Shown one piece after another: positions 19,382 through 28,529 of a stretch of 64,000 nt of DNA; the stretch's first letter is position 1, and each line of letters begins with the position of its first letter. Location: positions 3,581,937 through 3,645,936 of the forward strand of contig NZ_LR733817.1 in assembly GCF_902506165.1 (NCBI RefSeq), written 5' to 3'. Made by a program: the position numbers and the translations under genes. Below the pieces are notes generated by a model, which was not told the DNA's origin, ran no database searches, and was given only the letters and a program-made list of their open reading frames with translations. The DNA is from Bosea sp. 29B (GTDB lineage Bacteria > Pseudomonadota > Alphaproteobacteria > Rhizobiales > Beijerinckiaceae).

Positions 19382-20530
19382 ATGGCTGCCGAAGCCGAGA
19401 CTGCAAGCACCGAGCCGCTGCTCAAGACGCCGCTGCACGCCCGCAATGTCACGCTGGGCGCACGCATGGTGCCGTTCGCCGGCTACGACATGCCGGTGCA
19501 GTATCCTGCCGGGATCATGGCCGAGCACAACTGGACGCGCGAGAACGCCGGCCTGTTCGATGTCTCGCATATGGGCCAGGCCTTCCTCGTCGGTCCCGAC
19601 CACGAGACCACGGCCCGTGCGCTCGAAGCGCTGATTCCGGCCGACATCGTCAACCTGCCGCCGGGCAAGCAGCGCTATTCGCAGCTGCTGAACGAGGAGG
19701 GCGGCATCCTCGACGATCTGATGGTGACGCGCTCGGCCGATCCGGACGAGGACGGCGCGCTGCTGCTCGTCGTCAACGCCGCCTGCAAGACTGAAGACTA
19801 CGCCCATATCGAGGCGCGTCTGCCGGCCAATGTGAAGCTGGTCAAGGCCGAGCATCGTGGCCTGATCGCCCTGCAGGGGCCGAAGGCGGAGGAAGCGCTG
19901 GCGGCGCTCAATCCCGAGGCTGCCGAGATGGGCTTCATGACCTTGCGCACGATGAAGCTCGGCGGCGTCAAGGCCAATGTCAGCCGCTCCGGCTATACCG
20001 GCGAGGACGGCTTTGAGATCTCCGCCGCGGCCGATCGCATCGGCGAGATCTGGGATGCGCTCCTGCTCGACGCGCGCGTCAAGCCGATCGGCCTCGGCGC
20101 TCGCGATTCGCTGCGGCTGGAAGCCGGTTTGTGCCTTTATGGCCATGACATCGACACGACGACCTCTCCCGTCGAGGCGGCGCTCAACTGGTCGATCCAG
20201 AAGCGCCGGCGCGAGGAGGGCGGTTTCCCGGGGGCGGCCCGCATCCAGCGCGAATTCGCCGAGGGCGTCTCGCGCGTCCGCGTCGGCCTGCTGCCGGAAG
20301 GCCGGGCTCCGGCCCGCGAGGGCGCGGATATCGCGACCGCTGACGGCACCATCGTCGGCAAGGTCACCTCGGGCGGCTTCGGCCCGACCCTGAACGGCCC
20401 TTGCGCCATGGGCTATGTCGCCAAGGAGCATTCCGCTCCCGGCACCAGGCTCGATCTTATCGTGCGCGGCAAGCCGCTGCCGGCGACCATCGCCGCAATG
20501 CCTTTCGTCCCCAACCGCTACAAGCGCTGA
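19382..20530 (+). CDS. gcvT: Glycine cleavage system T protein (aminomethyltransferase)
   Basis: The 382-residue T protein transfers the aminomethyl carbon from lipoyl-H protein to tetrahydrofolate, releasing ammonia. It shows PLHARNVTLGARMVPFAGYDMPVQYP at the N-terminus, the folate-site LFDVSHMGQ, the GYTGEDGFEI block, and RDSLRLEAGLCLYGHDID. The length is typical. It has an ATG start at 19382. It is the first gene of the gcvT-H-PA-PB operon and lies behind the glycine riboswitch. Confidence 0.98.
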   Translation: MAAEAETASTEPLLKTPLHARNVTLGARMVPFAGYDMPVQYPAGIMAEHNWTRENAGLFDVSHMGQAFLVGPDHETTARALEALIPADIVNLPPGKQRYSQLLNEEGGILDDLMVTRSADPDEDGALLLVVNAACKTEDYAHIEARLPANVKLVKAEHRGLIALQGPKAEEALAALNPEAAEMGFMTLRTMKLGGVKANVSRSGYTGEDGFEISAAADRIGEIWDALLLDARVKPIGLGARDSLRLEAGLCLYGHDIDTTTSPVEAALNWSIQKRRREEGGFPGAARIQREFAEGVSRVRVGLLPEGRAPAREGADIATADGTIVGKVTSGGFGPTLNGPCAMGYVAKEHSAPGTRLDLIVRGKPLPATIAAMPFVPNRYKR

Positions 20531-20556
20531 ACCCACCTGTTTCGTCGGAGGAAACC

Positions 20557-20931
20557 ATGGCCGAGACCCGTTACACCAAGGACCACGAATACATCCGCAT
20601 CGAGGGTGACACCGGCACCGTCGGCATCACCGACTACGCCCAGGGCCAGCTCGGCGACGTCGTCTTCGTCGAGCTGCCGACCGTCGGCAAGGCACTCGCC
20701 AAGGGCGGCGAAGCTGCTGTCGTCGAAAGCGTCAAGGCGGCCTCCGAGGTCTATGCCCCGGTCTCCGGCGAGGTCGTCGCCGTCAACAGCGAGCTCGAGG
20801 CTGCGCCCGGCACGGTCAACGAGGACCCGGCCGGCAAGGGCTGGTTCGTCAAGCTGAAGCTGACGAACACAGGCGAGCTCGACGGCCTGCTGAGCGAGGC
20901 CGAGTACCAGGACTACGTCAAGACGCTCTGA
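20557..20931 (+). CDS. gcvH: Glycine cleavage system H protein
   Basis: The 124-residue lipoyl carrier shuttles the aminomethyl group between P and T proteins. The lipoylation Lys lies in AAVVESVKAASEVYAPVSGEV, flanked by the usual DVVFVELP and GWFVKLKL strands. ATG at 20557 has a GGAGGAA site (TCGGAGGAAACC). It lies 26 bases after gcvT. A palindromic repeat follows 11 bases past the stop, before gcvPA. Confidence 0.98.
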   Translation: MAETRYTKDHEYIRIEGDTGTVGITDYAQGQLGDVVFVELPTVGKALAKGGEAAVVESVKAASEVYAPVSGEVVAVNSELEAAPGTVNEDPAGKGWFVKLKLTNTGELDGLLSEAEYQDYVKTL

Positions 20932-20942
20932 CCCTCATCGAG

Positions 20943-21040
20943 TCGTCCCGGACAAGCCGCGTAGCGGCGCTGATCCGGGACTCATGCCTGAACGGTTCCG
21001 GCATGGGTCCCGGGTCTCCCTCCGGTCGCCCGGGACGACC
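20943..21040. repeat. Intergenic palindromic repeat, family B copy 1
   Basis: This ~98-bp element opens GTCGTCCCGGAC and closes GTCGCCCGGGACGACC. Internally it has GATCCGGGACTCATGCC and GGCATGGGTCCCGGGTC, giving nested stems. The related copy is at 38751-38841. It sits inside the gcv operon, between gcvH and gcvPA, 11 bases after the gcvH stop. Confidence 0.8.
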
Positions 21041-21087
21041 ACGCAGCTTTTGAACGGTCCCAGGCCGTATCGAAGAACGGAACCTCC

Positions 21088-22428
21088 ATGCGCTATCTTC
21101 CCCTGACCGAGACCGACCGCGAGGACATGCTCGCGCGCATCGGCGTACCCGACGTCGACGCGCTCTTCTCCGACGTGCCGAACGGCAAGCTTCTGAAAGA
21201 GCCGCTCGACCTGCCCCGAACCAAGGGTGAGCTCGAGGTCGAGCGTATCCTCGGCAAGATGTCGGCCAGGAACATCGCGGCCGGTTCGGTGCCGTTCTTC
21301 GTCGGGGCAGGGGCCTACAAGCACCATGTTCCCGCGACGGTCGATCACCTGATCCAGCGCTCGGAGTTCCTGACCAGCTACACGCCCTACCAGCCGGAGA
21401 TCGCCCAGGGCACGCTGCAATACCTGTTCGAATTCCAGACGCAGGTCGCGGCGCTGACCGGCATGGAGGTCGCCAACGCCTCGATGTATGACGGTTCGAC
21501 CGGCACCGCCGAGGCGGTGCTGATGGCGCACCGCGTCACCAGGCGGCGCAAGGCAGTGCTCTCCGGCGGCCTGCACCCGCATTATACCCAGGTCGTCGAG
21601 ACCCTGTCGGAAATGGCGAATGACGAGGTCGTGGCGTTGAAGCCCGACGTCCGCGCCACCGAGGACATCCTCGCTGCGATCGACGATAGCGTCTCCTGCG
21701 TCGTCGTGCAGTCGCCCGACGTCTTCGGCAATCTGCGTGATCTCAAGCCTATTGCCGACAAGGCACATGCCCATGGCGCGCTGCTGATCGCGGTCTTCAC
21801 CGAGGTCGTCTCGCTCGGTGCGGTCGTCCCGCCCGGCGCCCAGGATGCCGACATCGTCGTTGGCGAGGGCCAGTCGATCGGCAATGCCCTGAATTTCGGC
21901 GGCCCCTATGTCGGCCTTTTCGCCGCCAAGTCGAAATATATCCGCCAGATGCCGGGCCGGCTCTGCGGCGAGACCGTCGACGCCGACGGTCGCCGCGGCT
22001 TCGTCCTGACGCTCTCGACCCGCGAGCAGCACATCCGCAGGGACAAGGCGACCTCGAACATCTGCACCAATTCGGGCCTCTGCGTGCTGGCCTTCACCAT
22101 CCACATGACGCTGCTCGGCCAGGCCGGCCTGACCCGGCTCGCCGAGGTCAACCATGCCAATGCGGTGAAGCTCGCCGACGCGCTGTCCGGCGTGAAGGGG
22201 GGCGAGGTGCTGAACGAGAGCTTCTTCAACGAATTCACCGTGAAGCTCGCCAAGCCGGCGGCCGAGGTGGCCGAGGCGCTCGCGGCCAGGGGCATCCTCG
22301 CCGGCGTGCCGGTCTCGCGCCTGCTCCCGGGCGCCGGGCTCGACGATCTCCTGATCGTCGCCAATACCGAAGTGAACACGGATGACGATCGGGCGGCCTT
22401 CGTGGCGGCGCTCGCGGAGGTGCTGTGA
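21088..22428 (+). CDS. gcvPA: Glycine dehydrogenase (decarboxylating) subunit 1
   Basis: The 446-residue N-terminal half of the split P protein begins [20 protein letters not shown]. It carries the P-protein blocks [38 protein letters not shown] and [15 protein letters not shown] (in parts). It pairs with GcvPB to form the PLP enzyme that decarboxylates glycine and loads H protein. It has an ATG start. Its stop overlaps the gcvPB start by one base (TGATG). Confidence 0.97.
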   Translation: MRYLPLTETDREDMLARIGVPDVDALFSDVPNGKLLKEPLDLPRTKGELEVERILGKMSARNIAAGSVPFFVGAGAYKHHVPATVDHLIQRSEFLTSYTPYQPEIAQGTLQYLFEFQTQVAALTGMEVANASMYDGSTGTAEAVLMAHRVTRRRKAVLSGGLHPHYTQVVETLSEMANDEVVALKPDVRATEDILAAIDDSVSCVVVQSPDVFGNLRDLKPIADKAHAHGALLIAVFTEVVSLGAVVPPGAQDADIVVGEGQSIGNALNFGGPYVGLFAAKSKYIRQMPGRLCGETVDADGRRGFVLTLSTREQHIRRDKATSNICTNSGLCVLAFTIHMTLLGQAGLTRLAEVNHANAVKLADALSGVKGGEVLNESFFNEFTVKLAKPAAEVAEALAARGILAGVPVSRLLPGAGLDDLLIVANTEVNTDDDRAAFVAALAEVL

Positions 22429-24002
22429 TGCTGAACCGTCAGGGACGTCCTAGCCAGGCTGGCGAAGCTTCTGCCGAGGTCCATGAGACCTTCACCGGAA
22501 ACCGCGCGCTCCAGCAGATCGAGCCGCTGATCTTCGAGATCGGCCACCACGAATCGACCGGCGTCGACATCGACAAGCCGGCGCCGTTCAAGAGCCGCCT
22601 CGGCAAGCATGCCCGCCAAGGCGAGATCGGCCTGCCCGGCCTCTCCGAGCCGGAGGCGATGCGCCATTATGTGCGCCTCAGCCAGAAGAATTACGGCATC
22701 GACACCGGGCTCTTCCCGCTCGGCTCCTGCACGATGAAGCACAATGCCCGCCTCAACGAGAAGGTGGCGCGGCTGCCCGGCTTCTCCGACGTGCATCCGC
22801 TGCAGCCGGTCTCGACCGTGCCGGGCGCGCTCGACGTCATGCTCGAACTTGCCCGCTATCTGATGACGCTGACCGGCATGCCGGCGGTGGCGCTCTCGCC
22901 CAAGGCCGGGGCCCATGGCGAAGCCTGCGGCATGATGGCGATCAAGGCCGCGATCGCCGCCAAGGGCGAGGGCGCGACCCGCACTGTCGTGCTCGTCCCT
23001 GAATCGGCTCACGGTACCAACCCGGCGACCGCCGCGCTGATCGGCTTCTCGGTGAAGGCGGTTCCGGCGCGTCCGGACGGCACCGTCGCGGTCGAGGACG
23101 TCAAGGCGCTGCTTGGCCCCGACGTCGCCGCGATCATGCTGACCAACCCGAACACCTGCGGCATCTTCGAACCGCAGATCGTCGAGATCGCCGCGGCGAT
23201 GCATGAGGCCGGCGCCTATTTCTACTGCGATGGCGCCAACTTCAACGCGATCGTCGGCAAGGCGCGCCCGGGCGATCTCGGCGTCGACGCGATGCACATC
23301 AACCTGCACAAGACCTTCTCGACCCCGCATGGCGGCGGCGGCCCGGGTGCCGGCCCGGTCGTGCTGTCGGAGCGGTTGGCGCCCTACGCGCCGGTGCCGT
23401 TCATCCATGTCGAGGGCGGCAAGTCGCGTCTCGTCGAGCACAAGGGCGATGCGCCTGATGGTAACGACCCGTTCGGTCGCATGACCGCCTTCCATGGCCA
23501 GATGGGCATGTATGTCCGTGCGCTCGCCTATATGCTCAGCCACGGCGCCGACGGCATGAAGCAGGCCTCGGAAGACGCGGTGCTGAACGCCAACTACATC
23601 CGCGCCGGTCTCGCCGACCTGATGTCGCTGCCCTTCCCGGATCACCCCTCGATGCACGAGGCGCTGTTCGACGACGAGTGGCTGAAGGGCACCGGCGTCA
23701 CCACGCTCGACTTCGCCAAGGCGATGATCGACGAGGGCTACCACCCGATGACGGTGTATTTCCCGCTCGTCGTCCACGGCGCCATGCTGATCGAGCCGAC
23801 CGAGTCCGAATCGAAGGCCTCGCTCGACCTGTTCATCGCGACGCTGCGCGACCTCGCCATCGCCGCCAAGGGCAATGACAAGAGCCGCTTCACCGCAGCT
23901 CCGCACCATGCCCCGATGCGCCGCCTCGACGAGACGAGGGCCGCGCGCCAGCCGGTGCTGAAATGGGAAAAGCCCGCGCCGGTGAAGGAAGCGGCGGAGT
24001 AA
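22428..24002 (+). CDS. gcvPB: Glycine dehydrogenase (decarboxylating) subunit 2
   Basis: The 524-residue C-terminal half of the split P protein carries the PLP lysine in HINLHKTFSTPHGGGGPGAGP. It also has the conserved LGSCTMKHNARLNE and ESAHGTNPATAA segments. A GTG in frame three bases before the ATG at 22428 is possible, but the ATG is preferred. The two-subunit P protein is typical of many rhizobia and Gram-positives. It ends six bases before the convergent PIN toxin gene, with no terminator between them. Confidence 0.97.
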   Translation: MLNRQGRPSQAGEASAEVHETFTGNRALQQIEPLIFEIGHHESTGVDIDKPAPFKSRLGKHARQGEIGLPGLSEPEAMRHYVRLSQKNYGIDTGLFPLGSCTMKHNARLNEKVARLPGFSDVHPLQPVSTVPGALDVMLELARYLMTLTGMPAVALSPKAGAHGEACGMMAIKAAIAAKGEGATRTVVLVPESAHGTNPATAALIGFSVKAVPARPDGTVAVEDVKALLGPDVAAIMLTNPNTCGIFEPQIVEIAAAMHEAGAYFYCDGANFNAIVGKARPGDLGVDAMHINLHKTFSTPHGGGGPGAGPVVLSERLAPYAPVPFIHVEGGKSRLVEHKGDAPDGNDPFGRMTAFHGQMGMYVRALAYMLSHGADGMKQASEDAVLNANYIRAGLADLMSLPFPDHPSMHEALFDDEWLKGTGVTTLDFAKAMIDEGYHPMTVYFPLVVHGAMLIEPTESESKASLDLFIATLRDLAIAAKGNDKSRFTAAPHHAPMRRLDETRAARQPVLKWEKPAPVKEAAE

Positions 24003-24008
24003 AGGGCC

Positions 24009-24437
24009 TCAGGGCTGCTCGATCCAGGGATCGAGCAGCCGCAGGCCGAGGCGATCGAAGTCCCGGATGTTGCGCGTGACGAGCGTCAGGTCGCGCATCC
24101 GGCTCGTCGCCGCAATCAGCCCGTCCATGGGCTCGAGATTCGCACCGTTTCGGCGCGACCACGCCATGAGGTCGCCCCAGGCCAATGCGATGTCGTGAGC
24201 GATCTCGATGATGCGACCGTCGAAGCGCTGCGGGAGGTCGGCGCCGAGCCACGTTTCCAGCGCGTCGCGCCGCTTCCCGGTTGGCAACAACGCGATGCCG
24301 AAGCGTATCTCCGCCAGGGTGATCACGCTGATGAAGAATTCGTTCTGGGGCTTCTCCAGAATGAACTGAGCTACATTCGGAGAGAGGTCCCGCTTCGCGA
24401 GCTCGGACACCACGTTGGTATCGAGCAAGAAGCTCAA
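24009..24437 (-). CDS. PIN-domain toxin (VapC/FitB type)
   Basis: The 142-residue PIN ribonuclease opens FLLDTNVVSELAKRDLS, with the first catalytic Asp. It has SVITLAEIRFGI with the conserved Glu and DGLIAATSRMRDLTLVTRNIRDFDRLGL with the closing acidic residues. This is the FitB/VapC pattern, so RNA cleavage and growth arrest are expected when the antitoxin is lost. The start is TTG, overlapping the antitoxin stop by 4 bp (TTGA), typical of toxin-antitoxin operons. It is convergent with gcvPB. Confidence 0.92.
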   Translation of the reverse strand: MSFLLDTNVVSELAKRDLSPNVAQFILEKPQNEFFISVITLAEIRFGIALLPTGKRRDALETWLGADLPQRFDGRIIEIAHDIALAWGDLMAWSRRNGANLEPMDGLIAATSRMRDLTLVTRNIRDFDRLGLRLLDPWIEQP

Positions 24438-24697
24438 AGGTCTACCTTCCGAAAACCGCCTTTGAAGCGTTCAATCTCGATCCCACTGTCATAGAGCGGC
24501 GAGTTCTGGAAGAACTCGACGAGCGTGCCCTTCGGCGCCGTCTTCTTTTCCCACTCCTCGACCGACACCAGCACCGCCGCCGGCTTGCCGTTGCGCGTCA
24601 CCGTCTGTGGTCCCTCGGATTTCGCCTTGTCGATCAGTTCCGAGAAGCGCGCCTTGGCGTTGGCGACGGTCCATGTTTCCTTAGGGATCGCGGTCAT
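24434..24697 (-). CDS. Phd/YefM-family antitoxin
   Basis: The 87-residue antitoxin has an N-terminal DNA-binding Phd fold (TWTVANAKARFSELIDKAKSEGPQTVTRNGKPAAVLVS in parts) and a C-terminal toxin-binding tail (VEFFQNSPLYDSGIEIERFKGGFRKVDL). The start is the ATG at 24697 with GGAGG five bases before it; the longer upstream frame has no homology. It is expected to neutralise the downstream PIN toxin and to repress its own promoter through the inverted repeat 20 bases upstream. Confidence 0.9.
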   Translation of the reverse strand: MTAIPKETWTVANAKARFSELIDKAKSEGPQTVTRNGKPAAVLVSVEEWEKKTAPKGTLVEFFQNSPLYDSGIEIERFKGGFRKVDL

Positions 24698-24716
24698 GGA
24701 GGCCTCCGCAAAAAAG

Positions 24717-24740
24717 TGACTATCATGACCATATAAGTCA
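24717..24740 (-). promoter_or_regulatory. Candidate operator of the PIN/Phd toxin-antitoxin pair
   Basis: A 24-bp imperfect inverted repeat has outer arms TGACT/AGTCA and an AT-rich centre. It lies 20 bases upstream of the antitoxin start. Its position and symmetry fit autorepression by the antitoxin-toxin complex. The core AT run may also be the -10 region. Confidence 0.5.
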
Positions 24741-24865
24741 GAGCATGGCTTCGGCAAGGCTGCTGCTGCCCTTTCGTCACCTGAGCCGGCTGCCTTAAGT
24801 CTTCCTTGACCATATGCGAGGGAAGCTTCCGACGGCGTGTATCCTCGCGCCTTGGAAGCTCGCCC

Positions 24866-26176
24866 ATGTATCGCGTTCGTCTTCGCCATATGCTCGCTGC
24901 CGCAGTCTCCTTCGCGGCGATGCTCTCGGCCTCCCGCGCCGAGGAACCGGGCTATGGTCCCAAGACCTATGACCGCACGCTCGAGGCGCTGATCACGCAT
25001 GAGGATATCGCCGGCCGCGGCGGCTGGCCCAGGATTCCCAATTCGGCGAGCGCGCTGAAGCCCGATTCGCAGGGGCCGGATGTCGCGCTGTTAAAGCAGC
25101 GCCTGATGCTGAGCGGCGACCTGCCGCCGGATGCGTTGCCGGGCGACGTCTATGACGCAGCCGTCGTCGCCGCGATGAAGCGCTTCCAGCGCCGCCATGG
25201 CCTCTCGGATCTCGGTACCGTCGGCCGCCTCACCCTGAAGGCGCTGAACGTGCCGGTGGAAGTGCGCCTCAACCAGCTCACGGCGACGCTGGAGCGGCTC
25301 AAGGGCAACGGCTTCAGCTTCACCGGTCGCTACGTCGTGGTGAACATCCCCGGCGCCAGCGCCGAGGCCGTGGAGGGTGGTGTCGTCCAGCGCCGCCACC
25401 TTGCCATCGTCGGCCGGCCCGACCGGCCCTCGCCGGTGCTCCAGGCCAGCATCACCTCGGTCAACCTCAATCCGTACTGGACGGTGCCGATGTCGATCGT
25501 GAAGGCCGACATCATCCCGCATATGCGCAAGGATCCCGGCTTCATCGCCAAGTCCAACATGAAGCTGCTCGGCGCCGAGAACCGTGAGATCGACCCGGTG
25601 AGCGTCAACTGGGCGAGCCTGAGCAACCCCTATTTCTATGTCCGGCAGGAGCCGGGGCCGACCAATTCGCTCGGCCAGCTCAAGATCGACATGCCGAACA
25701 GCGAGGCGGTCTACATGCATGACACGCCGAAGAAGTCGCTGTTCCGCAACGATGTCCGCTTCAATTCCTCCGGCTGCGCCCGCATCGAGGGGGTGCGTGA
25801 TCTGGCGGCCTGGCTGCTCGAAGGCACCGAGTGGAACCAGCCGGCGATCGAGGCCGAGATCGCCAAGGGCGAGCGCAAGAACATCACGCTGAAGAAGGCC
25901 GTGCCGGTCGCCTGGGTCTACATGACCGGCTGGCAGGACGCCGAGGGGCTGGTGCAGTTCCGTGACGACATCTATGGGCTCGACACGCCGCAGGGCATCG
26001 TCACCTCGACGATCCAGCCGCGCCGGCCCAAGCCGAAGCCTGCTGCCGTGCCGACGGCGGCTCCGGCGACGGCGAAGCTGCCTCAGCCCGTCGTCCGGCC
26101 GGCTGCGCCGAAGGCTGCCGCGGCTCCCGTCGTCGCGCCGCGTCCGGCGCCTCCGACGGCCGTCGCCATCCAGTAA
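24866..26176 (+). CDS. L,D-transpeptidase (YkuD) with peptidoglycan-binding domain
   Basis: The 436-residue exported enzyme has a signal peptide (MYRVRLRHMLAAAVSF...SRA), a PG_binding_1 domain (DSQGPDVALLKQRLMLSGDL...AMKRFQRRHGL), and a YkuD domain ending at the catalytic Ser-x-Gly-Cys-x-Arg motif (SSGCARIEG, with the active Cys) and the HDTP His. A Pro/Ala/Lys-rich tail follows. It should form 3-3 peptidoglycan cross-links or anchor proteins to the wall, as YcbB/LdtD-type enzymes do. It has an ATG start at 24866. It stands alone and shares a bidirectional terminator with the convergent atp operon. Confidence 0.93.
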   Translation: MYRVRLRHMLAAAVSFAAMLSASRAEEPGYGPKTYDRTLEALITHEDIAGRGGWPRIPNSASALKPDSQGPDVALLKQRLMLSGDLPPDALPGDVYDAAVVAAMKRFQRRHGLSDLGTVGRLTLKALNVPVEVRLNQLTATLERLKGNGFSFTGRYVVVNIPGASAEAVEGGVVQRRHLAIVGRPDRPSPVLQASITSVNLNPYWTVPMSIVKADIIPHMRKDPGFIAKSNMKLLGAENREIDPVSVNWASLSNPYFYVRQEPGPTNSLGQLKIDMPNSEAVYMHDTPKKSLFRNDVRFNSSGCARIEGVRDLAAWLLEGTEWNQPAIEAEIAKGERKNITLKKAVPVAWVYMTGWQDAEGLVQFRDDIYGLDTPQGIVTSTIQPRRPKPKPAAVPTAAPATAKLPQPVVRPAAPKAAAAPVVAPRPAPPTAVAIQ

Positions 26177-26214
26177 GGTCGCGCGCAGCATTTCTCGTTC
26201 CGGGAGATCAAATG

Positions 26215-26246
26215 AAAACGCCGCGGTCCGAAGGCCGCGGCGTTTT
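26215..26246. terminator. Bidirectional terminator between the L,D-transpeptidase gene and atpF
   Basis: A perfect 12-bp stem (AAAACGCCGCGG and its complement) with an 8-base loop is flanked by A and T runs on both sides. It serves both convergent transcripts: 39 bases after the transpeptidase stop and 26 bases after the atpF stop. Confidence 0.9.
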
Positions 26247-26271
26247 CGTTTCTCGTGATGACGCTGTCGGC

Positions 26272-26757
26272 TCAGTTGAGCTTGGCGCGGACATCCTTGA
26301 GACCGGCAGCGATCAGGTCGGCACCGGCCTTGCCGGCGACCTGGCCACGCAGGATGACCTCGGCGGCGCGCGTCGCAGCCTCGGCTGCAGCCGCGCGGAC
26401 CTCGGCGGTGGCCTGTGTCTCGGCCTGCGCGATCTTGTCCTGCGCCGACTTGGTCCGGCGCGTAACGAACTCCGCCAGCTTCTCCTCGGCGTCCTTGGCG
26501 AGGCGCTGGGCCTCGTCCTTGGCGTTGGCGATGATCGCCTCGGCCTCGGCCTCGGCGGCCTTGCGCTTGCCTTCGAACTCGGCGAGCAGCAGCTCGGCCT
26601 CGTGGCGCAAGCGGCGGGCCTCAGCGAGCTCACGGGCGACGAGCTCACCGCGAGCGTCGAGCGCGCCGGTGAGGCTCTTGAGAGCACCCATCTTCACCGC
26701 CATGGCGAGGAAGATGACGGTCGAGACGAGGACCCAGAAGGTCGGATTGCTCAACAT
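26272..26757 (-). CDS. atpF: ATP synthase F0 subunit b
   Basis: The 161-residue peripheral-stalk subunit has one N-terminal TM helix (NPTFWVLVSTVIFLAMAV) and then a long charged coiled coil rich in Ala, Glu and Arg. This is the second of the two b-type subunits typical of alphaproteobacteria and photosynthetic bacteria, and it pairs with the b' subunit encoded directly upstream. It has an ATG start. It is the last gene of the F0 operon and is followed by the bidirectional terminator. Confidence 0.95.
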   Translation of the reverse strand: MLSNPTFWVLVSTVIFLAMAVKMGALKSLTGALDARGELVARELAEARRLRHEAELLLAEFEGKRKAAEAEAEAIIANAKDEAQRLAKDAEEKLAEFVTRRTKSAQDKIAQAETQATAEVRAAAAEAATRAAEVILRGQVAGKAGADLIAAGLKDVRAKLN

Positions 26758-26762
26758 GGTGC

Positions 26763-27317
26763 TCAGCCTCCCAGCGCGGTCTTGACCGCCTTGGCGGCGT
26801 CGGCCGGGGCCGGAGCCGTGCCGGTCAGGTGGCTGACGATGGCGCCGGCCGCGTCGGCGGCGATCGCATCGACATGGCTCATCGCCTCGATCTTGGTGGC
26901 GACGATCTTGGCCTCGGCATCGGCGAGCTTGGCGGCGAGGTCGGCCTCGACGCCCTTGCGCCGCGTGGCGCTGTCGGCGTTGACCTTCTCGCGCGTCTCC
27001 TGCGCGATCGCCTGCGACTTGGCGCGGGCTTCGGCAAGGGACTTCTCATAGGCCTGGCCGGCCTCTTCAGCCTTGGCTTTCATCGCGGCCGCCTCGTCGA
27101 GATCGTTGCCGATCTTGTTGGCGCGGTCCTCGAGGATGCCGCCGAGACGCGGCACGATGACCTTGGCGGCGAGCCAGTAGAGGAAGCCGAAGGTAATCGC
27201 CAGCCAGAGCAGCTGCGAGGCGAAGGTTTCGCCCTGGAAAGGCGGGAAGCCGCCGCCATGGGCGGGAGCCGCGCCGCCATGGGCGGTCGTTCCGGTGGTC
27301 GTGGCTGGCGCTGCCAT
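26763..27317 (-). CDS. atpG: ATP synthase F0 subunit b'
   Basis: The 184-residue b' subunit has a Thr/Gly/His-rich N-terminal extension (PATTTGTTAHGGAAPAHGG), one TM helix (SQLLWLAITFGFLYWLAA) and a charged coiled coil. It forms the peripheral stalk with subunit b and links F0 to F1. A GTG lies three bases before the ATG at 27317; the ATG is preferred. It is separated from atpF by five bases. A large stem-loop lies between atpE and this gene. The symbol atpG or atpX is used for b' in different genomes. Confidence 0.95.
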   Translation of the reverse strand: MAAPATTTGTTAHGGAAPAHGGGFPPFQGETFASQLLWLAITFGFLYWLAAKVIVPRLGGILEDRANKIGNDLDEAAAMKAKAEEAGQAYEKSLAEARAKSQAIAQETREKVNADSATRRKGVEADLAAKLADAEAKIVATKIEAMSHVDAIAADAAGAIVSHLTGTAPAPADAAKAVKTALGG

Positions 27318-27381
27318 CACTGAACCTCATCCGGCCGCACGAGCCCGGACGGTTCGCACGGCGATATGGGAAGGGAGGCGG

Positions 27382-27429
27382 GAGCCTGCCGCGTGACGCC
27401 CTATGAGGGCCGTCGCCTGCGGCAGGCTC
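27382..27429 (-). promoter_or_regulatory. Intercistronic stem-loop between atpE and the b' gene
   Basis: An 11-bp perfect stem (GAGCCTGCCGC with its complement) encloses a 26-base loop that itself contains a GCCCT/AGGGC hairpin. It lies 16 bases after the atpE stop and has no T tract. A 3' stabiliser of atpE mRNA, or a brake on downstream translation, would fit the need for many copies of subunit c. Confidence 0.55.
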
Positions 27430-27444
27430 GGGTAGTGTTCGCGA

Positions 27445-27672
27445 TCAGACCGCGAAGAGCAGCAGCAGCGCGATCAGCAGCGAGAAGATGCCGAGCGCTT
27501 CGGTCAGCGCGAAGCCGAGCAGCAGGGTGCCGCGCTGGCCATCGGCCGCCGACGGGTTGCGCAGGGCGCCCGAGAGGAACTGGCCGAAGAGGTTGCCGAG
27601 GCCGATGCCCGCGCCGGCCATGCCGAGGCAAGCGAGACCAGCGCCGATGTACTTGGCTGCGACGGGATCCAT
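27445..27672 (-). CDS. atpE: ATP synthase F0 subunit c
   Basis: The 75-residue hairpin membrane protein forms the rotor ring. Two TM helices flank the polar loop with Gly-Asn-Pro (ALRNPSA), and the proton-carrying Glu sits in the second helix within [16 protein letters not shown]. No Na+ signature is seen, so it is probably proton-coupled. ATG at 27672 has an AAGGAG-like site upstream (CTAAGGAGCATTTCC). It lies between atpB and the b' gene. Confidence 0.97.
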   Translation of the reverse strand: MDPVAAKYIGAGLACLGMAGAGIGLGNLFGQFLSGALRNPSAADGQRGTLLLGFALTEALGIFSLLIALLLLFAV

Positions 27673-27734
27673 GGAAATGCTCCTTAGGGGGATAGTTGTG
27701 ACAGTTGAGGGGTGAACTTTAAGATCAGGGCCGC

Positions 27735-28481
27735 TCAGTGGCCCGGATGCAGGGCGTCGTGCAGGTAGATGCAGGTCAGCACGGCGAAGACATAGGCCTG
27801 CAGTCCGGCGACCAGGAATTCCAGCGCGATCAGCGCGACGGTCAGCACGAGCGGCAGCGGCGAGAGGATGGCCCAGCCGCCGGCGAAGAGCAGCGTCGCC
27901 ACGAAGCCGGCGAAGATCTTCAGCGCGATGTGGCCGGCCAGCATGTTGGCGAAGAGGCGGACCGACAGGCTGATCGGGCGCGAGACGAAGGAGATCACCT
28001 CGATCGGCACCAGGATGATTAGCATCAGCGGATGCACGCCCTTGGGCACGAACAGGCCGAAGAAATGGGCGCCGTGCTTGGCGATGCCGTAGATGATGAC
28101 GGTGAAGATCACGAGCGCGGCGAGCGCGGCGGTGACGACCAGATGGCTGGTCACGGTGAACGAGCCCGGGATCATGCCGAGCATGTTGCAGACCAGCACG
28201 AACATGAAGAGCGAGAACACCAGCGGCATGAACTTCATGCCGTCATGGCCGGCCGAGTCTTTCACTGTGTTGGCTACGAACTCGTAGCCCATCTCCGCCA
28301 GCGATTGCAGCCGGCCCGGAACCAGCGAGCGGTTGCGCGTGCCATAGACGAACAGCAGCACGATGATGGCGACGGCGGCGACCATGAACAGGGCGGAATT
28401 GGTGAAAGCGATTTCGCTTCCGCCGATCTTGCCAAGAGACACGATCGGTTTGATCTCGAATTGTTCGATCGGACCAGCCAT
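27735..28481 (-). CDS. atpB: ATP synthase F0 subunit a
   Basis: The 248-residue integral membrane subunit provides the two proton half-channels. It has several TM helices. The essential Arg lies in [18 protein letters not shown], and the C-terminal helix carries the conserved polar residues in [22 protein letters not shown]. The start is the ATG at 28481. It is the second gene of the F0 operon, 48 bases after atpI. Confidence 0.97.
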   Translation of the reverse strand: MAGPIEQFEIKPIVSLGKIGGSEIAFTNSALFMVAAVAIIVLLFVYGTRNRSLVPGRLQSLAEMGYEFVANTVKDSAGHDGMKFMPLVFSLFMFVLVCNMLGMIPGSFTVTSHLVVTAALAALVIFTVIIYGIAKHGAHFFGLFVPKGVHPLMLIILVPIEVISFVSRPISLSVRLFANMLAGHIALKIFAGFVATLLFAGGWAILSPLPLVLTVALIALEFLVAGLQAYVFAVLTCIYLHDALHPGH

Positions 28482-28529
28482 CTGTCGCCCTTGTTCCTGC
28501 CATAAGACGGCCCCTTTCGGGACCGAGCC

